A program made the position numbers and the translations under genes. Below, piece after piece: positions 13,001 to 21,869 of a stretch of 64,000 nt of DNA. This DNA comes from Dermacentor variabilis (taxonomy: Eukaryota > Arthropoda > Arachnida > Ixodida > Ixodidae). Within the stretch, counting starts at the first letter, position 1; each line of letters begins with the position of its first letter. Below the pieces are notes generated by a model. The model searched no databases. It saw only the letters and a program-made list of their open reading frames with translations, and was not told the DNA's origin. The stretch covers positions 101,350,122 to 101,414,121 of the forward strand of contig NC_134570.1 in the NCBI RefSeq assembly GCF_050947875.1, in the 5' to 3' direction.

Positions 13001-13422
13001 GCCAACCAAGCAATCTAACTATATTTTCCCAGCGGGGGTAATGCTTCCTTTTTACTGGAAGAGTTCTTATTCGTATCCTGATCACCGGAGGTAAATATTA
13101 AAAGCAAATGAGTAGTACCAAGATATCGTGCATCTTTGCAAAAGGAAACCTGCATTTCTCATCCTTAGGAAACAAATACTAGAACTTTGGGGGATTATCC
13201 TTTTTCTGTTTCTTCTTTTGAAATTTTGAAATTCTTGGTTGATTTAACTAAAATGCATTTCCAGGTTGCTTTCGTAGTTTTATTTTAACAAACCCAAACA
13301 TACCTACATTATGGTGCCAGGTTGAATAACGATTGCTTCGGCGATGCTCAACATTATGTTATGTACATGTTGCGGCCACCAGAATTAATAACAGTTTCCC
13401 GCATTTCTTTTTTTTTTCAGAA
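5971..13422 (+). CDS. small Gly/Tyr/Ala-rich cuticle-type protein (gene 1)
   Basis: Likely a secreted structural protein of the arthropod cuticle. Coding exons by inspection are 5971-5973 (ATG, then donor GTAAGG), 8861-9140 (acceptor TTGTTTAG, donor GTAAGT) and 13421-13422 (acceptor after a long T tract). The stop is split as T|AA. The product is about 94 aa. It starts with a hydrophobic signal peptide ending AVA before GYIGYP. Ala/Pro/Val-rich segments (AYQAPVAAV, YPAPVIAAVA) follow, then a GYGFDTY stretch and a C-terminus ending YSTLLKK, close to the YTTLLRKKK end of gene 3. A second ATG directly precedes the chosen one (5968-5970), so the mature mRNA could encode Met-Met-Ile-Gln. Introns are 2.9 and 4.3 kb and full of transposons, far longer than in genes 2 and 3. 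No chitin-binding consensus is visible. Exon 2 is firm; exons 1 and 3 rest on splice signals, position and analogy with the paralogues. Confidence 0.75.
6133..7478. mobile_element. DNA element with terminal inverted repeats of about 330 bp
   Basis: The left arm (about 6133-6465) and right arm (about 7145-7478) are inverted, divergent copies of each other. For example, TGGCAGATAGCACAATTCTA at 6190-6209 is mirrored at about 7407-7426, and the match continues through ATATAAAT.TGCAAATTA.AGC and further inward. The right tip reads CACCCGGTATATATAAC. No transposase is present. The central 0.7 kb holds a second repeat, starting GCCCCGAACCACTTTTTATC at 6495, that also occurs without these arms at 27.7 kb. 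The element sits in intron 1 of cuticle gene 1. Confidence 0.6.
7808..7987 (+). mobile_element. tRNA-derived SINE in cuticle gene 1 intron
   Basis: The head contains CAGTGGTAGAGTGGC (A-box-like) and GGATCGATCCC (B-box, about 7852-7862). A GACGGACACCGG body and the tail GAATGAGCCCATAAAAGC follow. The body type matches the SINE at 1790-1962. It lies in intron 1 of cuticle gene 1, in the sense direction. Confidence 0.6.
9463..9495 (+). repeat. (GTTT)n microsatellite
   Basis: About eight GTTT units within intron 2 of cuticle gene 1. It produces a short FVCLFVCLF reading frame that is not a gene. Confidence 0.9.
9969..10037 (+). repeat. (CGAA)n grading into (CGAG)n microsatellite
   Basis: A run of CGAA units passes into GAGC units, inside intron 2 of cuticle gene 1. 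On the minus strand it creates SFVR-repeat reading frames of up to 166 codons that are artefacts. The CGAA-to-CGAG change is a compound repeat arising by point mutation and expansion. Confidence 0.9.
10421..10806. mobile_element. 386-bp MITE with roughly 55-bp inverted ends and TA flanks
   Basis: The left end reads TACTCGCGGACAACTTTCTG. The reverse complement of the right end reads TACTCCGGTATAACTTTCTG, and similarity continues through TGGC.ATGAA.G.AAAG. Both ends carry TA, which fits a TA target-site duplication as made by Tc1/mariner-type transposases. There is no coding capacity. It lies in intron 2 of cuticle gene 1. Confidence 0.6.
11376..11600 (-). mobile_element. tRNA-derived SINE, nearly full length
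   Basis: On the minus strand the head runs from GTGGTTGCTTAGTGGCTATG (A-box region) to the B-box GGTTCGAATCC. A GCGGCCACATTTCGATGGG body and a tail ending ATATCGTGGCTTTGACTCG follow. This is the most complete copy of the commonest SINE family in the window. Partial copies are at 24607, 40611, 50812, 55066 and 57940. The element is antisense to cuticle gene 1 in its intron 2. Confidence 0.75.
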
Positions 13423-13459
13423 CCGGGATGTCAACTCCACGTTCAAGAAATGAAACGTG

Positions 13460-13465
13460 AATAAA
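13460..13465 (+). terminator. polyadenylation signal of cuticle gene 1
   Basis: AATAAA lies 39 bp after the start of exon 3 (13421), giving a very short 3' UTR. It supports this position as the last exon despite the 4.3-kb intron before it. Confidence 0.65.
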
Positions 13466-15854
13466 TTCTTGGTGGAAACTAGATAACATTTCGTATTTGT
13501 ATCTTCTTCGTTACTGTCAGGTGTATTTTATAGTAACAATATTTTCATGAAAACAAGTATTTAGTGCATTGTTAGACGATGTAACTTTTACAGAAGATAT
13601 TGCAATGTCTTATTTCACGAAACTCGGTGTGGCAGAGAAGACGAAGATTTCACGTGAGAAACCTCCCAGCTTTTATTCGTACTACCTCCTCCCTCACTCT
13701 CTTCCTTTCTTTCTGAGTTCGCGCTTTGAGTTCAAAATGAATTTTGCCCTTGTTCAGATATCTTACAGAACCGTTCTGCCGAAATTCAGCTGCGCTGTCG
13801 GTTTCGTAATACTGCCTGAAAGCTGGCCTTGGTACTGGATACTTTATGCAGGCATCAGCTGTTGTAACCAGCAGCTTGCAAACGTAAAAGTAGGATTAAA
13901 AAAACTACCATTATCACAAAAAAAAACAATCACGAAAAAATTTCATCTTCAGTATATCTCAAATACCCGCAGTTTATTGCGAATTAAGAGCCACGTTGTT
14001 ACGTTATGCCCCCTGATAACCTGCCATCGTGTCTGCGCCTTTTTACCACAGAACCTGTCTATGACTAGGCGCCCTGCAGACTTTCAGTATCACAGTAGAA
14101 CGGGAACTGCGGGAAGGACCGATATGGCTGCCCACATCAGGCCTTATTTCTGACCAGTGTGCCGCCTTCCAAGGAAGTGAACGGTTTTGCAGGTTTTCGC
14201 TGCCTTTATTCTCAAAGCGACAGTGTAATACGGGAATTTCCTTATTGGCTTTTTTGAGAAGGCTTCTTTATATCGCTGGATGAAGTAACGGGCATTAATT
14301 AATTTGAATCCTTTGACCTTTAGTTTTCTGGTGGGAGCACACTTCTTATGTTGACTCAAACGCTCAAGTATGTTTGTCAACGAAAAAAATTAAAAACTCG
14401 TTAAACCGGATTTTCTAGACTATTGTAGGCGATCGACGATAGGCAATCAGCCTTAGTTACGTGGGGTTTGATAAGCATTATACAGCATAAGTTTAGTGAA
14501 TTCTCCCTGAATAGCTCAAAGGCAGCAGAGAGGAAAACGCCCGTGATCGTGTATCAATGACGGGCAACAAATTCTAGGCAAAAGAGTGTCGAACATTATG
14601 GTGAAATTAAGTGAACAGCATATGCAAACTCCGGAAATAAATTTACGCCTGAGCAATTCTTCAGAAAAATGCCGGTAACGCTGATAACGGTGTTTAATAA
14701 TGGCGCCATACACTAACAACGATCTGACTACGGTGAAGATGGAGCTGCAATGACTTGACGACATCGCTATCGTACAGCATGATGACGGCGGTGTTACAAC
14801 GGCGGTACGGTGACAGCCAAATGATGACAGCGTGACAGTGATGACAGGATGACGGCTGCGCACCTGCGCTTTATTCGCCGCTTATTTACTCAAGAGGTGG
14901 GGGGCACTTCTTTGAAGATTTGCTTTAAAGGTACTTTCGTCTGGTGCCCACTACTAATGCCAACGCGAGTACGCTGAGCAATGTCTGCAAGAAAGCGCAG
15001 TTAGATGGTCCCACCAAATTAAGGACGCTTTGGAACTGCCGAACAGCAAGGCAACGACCCCGTCGAGGTTTTCTTTGACACAGAAGAGTGCGCCGTCCAA
15101 TGCTATTTGAGGAACGGGTCCGTCACAAGAGAACCGGGCTGGATAATCTGTGCTGTCAATAGAATCACAAGTTTTGACTACCGGTTATAACGTTATAAAG
15201 CACATTTCACAAAACTGTAAAATGCTTTCAAATATGCGATAAACGGCGTCACGCTTATTTTTGGAGTTAACGCGACGCTATTAGGAAAGCTGAGGTCAAT
15301 GTGATCGATGCACAAAACCGTTAAAAATCTGCAGAGTTGCCGGCATTCCTTAAAGCGCTTACTGGCAGCTAAACTGAGTGTAGTTGTCATTTGAACCCTC
15401 AGACAGCAGCAAACCATACTCACTAAGCAGCAGCTTAACATACAGGGCTTTGTGAATTTCAGAAAATATTTCCTTTTCTTCGATGTCAGTTCCAGTGTAG
15501 TGTTCCACCGAATCATTCTGTTCACCTTCAAGGAAGTGATCTGCGTGATGGGAAGTCACTAGGTCGCTTTCTGTGCGCCAAGGACGGCCGCCGGGATCGA
15601 ATCCTCTTTAAGAAGTGGATGCGTTGCGATGAATGCGGAATGTGGAAAAAGCTGAAAAATGTGACCTGGAAAAACCTGCTTTAATAACCTGAAGGTGTCC
15701 ACAATGGTTCTGAACACCCCAACTAGGCTGTCTGTAATAGGTCTGAAAGCTATATGGACCGTGAAACACCCCCTATGGCTCCGGGTTGCTCAATTATACC
15801 AGTCACTGTTCATGCAACAGCGTCACTTTCTTTAGGCGTTCAACTAATGCGAAT

Positions 15855-15857
<3 letters not shown>

Positions 15858-15888
<31 letters not shown>
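15858..15888 (+). repeat. (GA)n microsatellite
   Basis: An uninterrupted GA dinucleotide run in intergenic sequence. Confidence 0.9.
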
Positions 15889-15891
<3 letters not shown>

Positions 15892-17176
15892 TGGGAGAGG
15901 AAGAAATTCTAGCTTTCTGCGCTTCTGCCATGCCTGCTAATGCGTTTGACAAATCGTCAGTCGACAAGCAGGCTATCCTTTACTGACGGAGGCTCGCTGT
16001 TTCATCGCGCATGCTGCTATGTGATTAACGATTACTCGACACCACTCACCATTAATATTGCCGCGTGCTTTCTTTAACCTTTCTCTTGTTTAGTTCTTCG
16101 TTATTTGATCCCTCTGGAAGCCAATCTGCAGTTATGGCACGCACAGGAGTAGTGCGAAGAACAAAGAACATACTTTAAAACAACCTTCTTGAATTACAAT
16201 TGCGTGGCGAGCACGCGCACAGCCGGAAGATCGATAATATGTCGTTGTTCTTTCCTTTTCTCTATAAAGTCGCTTGTAGAGAAAAGCGCTTTAACGGATT
16301 GCGACAGCGCAATAATGAGTGTGCGGCTCATATCAGCAATAGATTTCGTTTTCGCATGGAAAGAGCGTACGCAGTTCTGTGGTATGATAAGCGAAGCTTT
16401 CTCGGCATTCCTCCACAGCCTCACTGACCGATACTGCTCGGTACAGCTCTCTGGACAAAGAGCTCACACAAAGAACATCACTCTTGCAACGAATTGGCTT
16501 GTACATAGGCATCTATTCCACCCTACATGGGGTGGTAGATGGCGTTGTTCTCTATAGAATTACGCAATCAAACAACGCACGGTGCCTAATTATCCTAGCT
16601 GAAATATATATACGCCGCTAAAGACAATCATTCCTTTAATAAAGCAAAACTTTCAACGCCTTTTTTAACGGGTTATGGCGCACCGGCTAGGTCGATTTCT
16701 TGCCGAATAAGTAGGCCACTCCTGGAGATAGGGAACTAGTAAACTGTGCTGATAGTGGAGGTGGTGTGCAGGGCCACTTCCCCGGAAGTGTTGTAATCCT
16801 CGATCGTGTGGTAAGGGTCTCCGCTTCTTGCCGACTCTTCGGGCGGGAACTCAGTTTGCAATAATAAAGAAAATGTGTTCAATATTCAGCAACTGCCTAA
16901 AATTTAATTTTGTGCTTCTCATTGATTGCAGCGTATACGTTCTACTTGCATAATTTCCTACCATTTATGTAAGCTAGCCAAAGAAGAAGCAAGAAATGAT
17001 CACATGACAACGAAGAATGGGGCAAGGGGCAAGGGCGTTGGATCAGAAATGAACAGTGACGACTCGCTTATTGGACTGGTCACAAGTTGTTCCTTTAGAA
17101 ATTTGGCGCAGTCGTATAGGAAAGTCTGTGCTACGGGCCTGAGCCACTCCAATTTTAGAGCGTATATTATGATACC

Positions 17177-17179
<3 letters not shown>

Positions 17180-17265
<86 letters not shown>
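17180..17265 (+). repeat. (TCTA)n microsatellite
   Basis: More than twenty TCTA units. They generate an SIYL-repeat reading frame that is an artefact. Confidence 0.95.
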
Positions 17266-17439
17266 ATGTGTATCTGTTTACCTGCCTACCTGTGCCACTG
17301 GGTATTACAAGGTCGAATGGTTGGCGTATCGGGCTTCTAGGGTGAGGTAACAGGGCTATAATACAACCATGGGATTAACTTAGGTCACTGAACATTAGTA
17401 ATTGTGTACATACGTGAATGTCTGCAACGTAGCTTTTTC

Positions 17440-17930
17440 ACGCCGACTTGGCTCCCTGTACATGCGGGACTGGGTAGGCACCACTCTTAGAAACTCTGAC
17501 ACGTAGTTGGAGCACTGAGTATGTGCGATTGGGTCCATGCTGGTGTTCAATAAACCTCTCTGATGCCAATTTGCGAAACTGGGTACGCGTCATTAGGTGT
17601 GTGCCACTCTTCAGTGAACGTGTTTGACGCCAACTTAGGCAACTAGGTATGTGCCACAGGGAATGTGGCGCTCTCCGATGCCAAAAAATATTATTATAAA
17701 TTTTTTCGGTGGTGGGTGGAATTGAACCCACGTCACATGGGCTCCTCTTGGACAGAAACTCGACACGTTTGCAGACTGCGCCACAAATTCCCAGTATAGG
17801 CGATTTTTCAATGACGGCCTTTCAAGCCAATCCTTTACCAAGCTGCGCCATGAATACCTTGGGGATGTGATGCTCTTCAACGAACACCTCGCCAACTCGG
17901 ACAACTGAGTCTGTGCTACTGCATTTGCGC
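17440..17930 (-). repeat. degenerate tandem repeat block carrying tRNA-like units
   Basis: Segments of about 60-70 bp recur with variants of ACTGGGTA.GTGCCAC, CTTCA.TGAACG and GACGCCAACTTAGGCAACT, at 17466-17680 and again near 17873-17912. Between them, read on the minus strand, is a tRNA-like head with TGGCGCAGTCTG (A-box-like) and GGTTCAATTCC (B-box) at about 17710-17790. A second partial head, ATGGCGCAGCTTGGTAAAG, lies near 17837-17855. The block is probably a SINE-derived composite repeat. Confidence 0.5.
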
Positions 17931-19960
17931 CATGCGGGGGAACAACTCTGAGCGTTCGAAGGCATCGGCGTGCCCCTGTTCTCGTTTCAGCAGGTAAAAA
18001 ATTCCAAAGTTCAATACTTCGGGGGAAATGCTATGCTTGATCAGGTCAGTGGGAGAGTGAAATTGTGACATATGGAGTTTGTGGTGCTTTGTGGTTAATA
18101 ACATCCATACAGATACGTTTAGGGAAGCATAATGGCTGGAGTGAGCCAAGATAAGCAAAAATTGTAAACTACACGTTATCGCTCGAAAGACGGGGTGCGT
18201 CTTAAGGAAGCTAGGTGGGAAGAAGGCGATATTTTCCAGTCATACTGGCGACAAACGGCGATGGGCAGCGTTTTTTAAGTCACTACATTCTGCTAACGTC
18301 GCACATTGCGTGCGGATTCCGTAATGTATAGCGACATACTCTAATATTTCTCTTATGTTAAGAGCCGGATTATGTTCCTCCTGCTCAAATATTTCAACTC
18401 ACTGTCCACGCTGTTAACGTAACATTCACTGCTCAGTTTCTTATTTACAATCTCCAGCGTCTCCTAATGGCCACGACTGGTTTTGGAGCACTTTCTTTGA
18501 GAACGCGCCCTTTTTCGCGATAAACGTATTATGCAATGACGTCCAAAAGGCGTTGTTTACACACACCTAGTCGCATATTTTGAGTCAGCCGCTTTAGCGT
18601 TTTTATTTTTTTACCGAGCCGTTTATTATAATAACGCTCAGAGATATTGAAATGCACTTGTATGTGCGCATAGTTCTAATTTAATAATATATTTAGATAA
18701 TATATAGAAGTAACAAATTATTGTCTTAATTCATAAAAAAGTTACGGAACTTGGCGATAACGGGTACACGAACTTAAGTCCTTTGTATTGCGCCCACTTC
18801 GCTAAGAAAATATGTACTGCCGTATATTCTCATTTCGCTTTTGCGCTAGAATGCAACACATCGTTCATCCAATGCTTCTGCAAGTGGACATTAGTTTTCT
18901 GTGCTTTATGCTTCCACGCTACTTCACCAAATATTCTGGGATGGGAGACTTATCTACCGAGCTACGTGGGCAACACAGCGTTCTTGTGAGCCTAAGTATA
19001 ATTTGAACGTAAATAAATTCCACAAATGCGCTGAACGGTATATTACTGGCAACTTTAAAATAGACTGTGACGTAACACTGCCATTTAAGTGCCAGTTGAG
19101 TTGTGAAACTAGACATTGCAAAATAGAAAGCATACTTATTGCGATTCTGAGTCTCTATCGCAAATTAGGTTCAGTTAAAGCTACGTGAAACGCTTGACCA
19201 GTGAAATAAACTGATTGAATGGACTAAGTATATGTACTATATTGGTTTTGCATTTCTTTCACATTTCGGGAATTTTCTCAAAAAGGGCATCTGCAAGATA
19301 ACAACAGCCTGTTTTCAAGCACTTATCGGAATTACGCATCTTTTTGAATGGAACCCCACTGAGTGGTGTCATTAATCTACCCATTGTTTGGTGAAGGCGG
19401 GAAAGGTAGCGTGATGCCATTTAGAATTTTTCTGCAAGAAATTAAATAGGCATCATGGGCACATAAAAAGGAATAGATTGCAAAAACGTTTGATGTCTGT
19501 TCAGAAGCAAGGCGATTTCTATAATCATTGAGAATTCAGGGGGGGGGGAGAACTTTGTTGGGCGAACTATATATACCTGCATTGCAAAATTCACCGCCAC
19601 ACCTGGGTTGATATAATCTCTACTTTTCACAGGAAACGCTGGCTCATATTCAGCAACATTCGGCGCACGCGCGTCGGAGATTCCGGAGAAGGCGCGTTGC
19701 CAAGGGGCCAAAGTGCAAATAGAGTGACTGCATAATGTATGTACCTGCCGCCTGTTTCTGGCAGCGGCTTGGCAGAAACAAGTGGGCTGGAGAGAAGTTA
19801 CTCGTTCCTTTCGTGAGCCGCCCGCTCATGAATAATGATTCTTGTAGTGCAAATAGGAAGTGTACTGCAGGCAGATGTTTGTTTGCTGGAAGCCAGCCTG
19901 ACTTTTGACGCTGACCTTTCCGGCAGATATATGTCTTTCTTTTTTCTTCCTTAGTTTTCA
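17931..19960. other. no recognisable gene
   Basis: AT-rich intergenic DNA with short overlapping frames on both strands (18783-19188), none with family features. Confidence 0.45.
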
Positions 19961-19965
19961 AATAT

Positions 19966-21847
19966 GGGCCCTATAACGTAAAACTATTCCAATATGTTTT
20001 TATTCAAATCTCCTGACGTCAAATTTGCGTAACGGCCGATGCAACCATCGCGCTGGGACCAGCAGGGTTGTCTGAACAGACCAACTAAACGCTCTCCTGA
20101 ATCATAGGAGGTCCCTTTTGTTTGCTTGAAAAACGAATAACATTGCCTACACTCAGCGGCTTGTCTTATCTAATTGGCTGACAAGAGGCGAGGAGCTACC
20201 TCAAGAGAACAGGGATTCGATGGGGCCGAGCCACTGCACTGAATATCGATAACCGAATGAAGAGGGTGGTGCCGGCGTCTGCGATTGGTCCGCTTCCCCC
20301 TTGCTTAGCTTGCGGTGGCTGGTGGAAAATCGCGGCGGCACGCAACGGAAGCTTAAGAATGACGCTAAAACGGATCCTCAGCAAAGAAGCGTTGCGAGAA
20401 CGAGGTTGTAAACGTGCCGAAAGTGCTAGAAAATGTTACACGGCCACAGAGAAAGCTTTACTACACGGAAATAAACCCATGCTCTCCGGCCGGTATGAAT
20501 AGCCAGCACCCGAGTGATGGACGGCAGCCATGTTTTATTCCTTTCGAAACGGGACAGCCTGCGGCTATTCAGAAGAAAGTTCAGTTTTGTTCGGCATATT
20601 AATGCATCTTTAACGCGTACACGTCACTTTGACGCGGCGAGTTTTCGCGGTTTTGTAACGTCGCGTGACAGGCAGGTGAAGTGGGTGCAGCCCGAAAATT
20701 CCTGACCAATCATCATCATCATCATCACCATCATCATCATCAGCCATGTTACGCCCACTGCAGGGCAAAGGCCTCTCCCATACTTCTCCAATAACTCCGG
20801 TCATGTACTAATTGTGGCCATGCCATCCCTGCAAACTTCTTAATATCATCTGCCCACCTAACCTTCTGCCACCCCCTGCTACGCTTCCCTTCCCTTGGGA
20901 TCCAGTCCGTAACCCTTAATGACCAACGGTTATCCTCCCTCCTCATTACATGTCCTGCCCATGCCCATTTCTTTTTCTTGATTTCAACTAAGATGTCATT
21001 AACTCGCGTTTGTTCCCTCACCCAATCTGCTCTTTTCTTATCCCTTAACGTTACACCTATCATTCTTCTTTCCATAGCTCGTTGCGTCGTCCTCAATTTA
21101 AGTAGAACCCTTTTCGTAAGCCTCCAGGTTTCTGCCCCATAGGTGAGTACTGGTAAGACACAGATATTATAAACTTTTCTCTTGGGGATAATGGCAACCT
21201 GCTGTTCATGATCTGAGAATGCCTGCCAAACGAACCCCAGCCCATTCTTATTCTTCAGATTATTTCCGTCTCATGATCCGGATCCGCCGTCACTACCTGC
21301 CCTAAGTAGATGTATTCCCTTACGACTTCCAGTGCCTCGCTGCCTATTGTAAATTGCTGTTCTCTTCCGAGACTGTTAAATATTACTTTAGTTTTCTGCA
21401 GATTAATTTTTAGACTCACTCTTCTGCTTTGCCTTTCCTGGTCAGTGAGCATGCATTGCAATTGGTCCCCTGAGTTACTAAGCAAGGCAATATCATCAGC
21501 GAATCGCAAGCTACTAAGGTATTCTCCATTAACTTTTATCCCCAATTCTTCCCAATCCAGCTCTCTGAATACCTCCTGTAAACACGCTGTGAATAGCATT
21601 GACCAATAGCAGAGGGCTAATGGGGAAGAGGCGTCAAATCAGAAATAACTATTTTTCTTTTGTTTGCTCCAATCATGCATAATCAGTGCGTACACGTCAT
21701 ATCAGATGCGGAGCTATCGCGGTTTTCGTGACGTCGCATGACAGACAGGCGAAGTGGGTGTGGTCCAAAAAAGTTTTGACCAATCGCGGAGGGCTGATTG
21801 CAGAATTGGAATAGAAAAGCTTGGAATAGGTTTACGTTAGAGCTCCC
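19966..21847 (+). mobile_element. TIR element copy 1 (about 1 kb), interrupted by an RTE retrotransposon
   Basis: It begins GGGCCCTATAACGTAAAACT and ends with an inverted version (TTTACGTTAGAGCTCCC). The terminal repeat includes the ACTATTCCAA motif, followed by a second TATTC.AA. Removing the insert at 20711-21599 and one 8-bp duplicate leaves about 985 bp, matching the uninterrupted copies at 25504-26474 and 56335-57319. The element carries no transposase, so it is non-autonomous. Its right half contains an internal direct duplication: one unit lies near 20620-20705 plus 21608-21640, the other near 21700-21805. Both share GTGACAG.CAGG.GAAGTGGG and GACCAAT. Confidence 0.75.
20711..21599 (-). 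mobile_element. 5'-truncated RTE-type non-LTR retrotransposon fragment
   Basis: Minus-strand frames encode the end of a reverse transcriptase. A segment at 21255-21599 contains LRFADDIALLS (the [YF]ADD polymerase motif) and NLQKTKVIF. A second at 20749-21096 contains RAMERRMIGV, the W..AGHVMRR motif and a terminal FALQWA. The two are separated by a frameshift and an in-frame stop, so the copy is dead. The 3' end is a (TGATGA)n-type simple repeat (CAT run at 20711-20741 on the plus strand), typical of RTE elements. TGACCAAT occurs at both borders (20703-20710 and 21600-21607), giving an 8-bp target-site duplication inside the host TIR element. Confidence 0.85.
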
Positions 21848-21869
21848 ATAGATTCTTTTCATCTGCTGG

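Larger units (their letters stand above)
13490..17435. other. no supported gene; one 194-codon open frame
   Basis: The open frame 13569-14153 (+) begins about 100 bp after the 3' end of cuticle gene 1. It has no signal peptide, known motif, TATA box or polyA context that I can see, so I treat it as probably chance. The stretch also holds an S/T-rich antisense frame at 14516-14863, a (GA)n run at 15858-15888 and a (TCTA)n run at about 17180-17265. Confidence 0.45.

Noticed and set aside
13569..14153. 194-codon plus-strand frame
   Set aside because: It is the longest frame without repeats, but I see no motif, splice context, promoter or polyA signal. Its composition looks like translated AT-rich non-coding DNA. 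A protein search or RNA-seq would decide.
16926..17345. 139-codon plus-strand frame with SIYL repeats
   Set aside because: It is produced by the (TCTA)n microsatellite and has no domain outside it.
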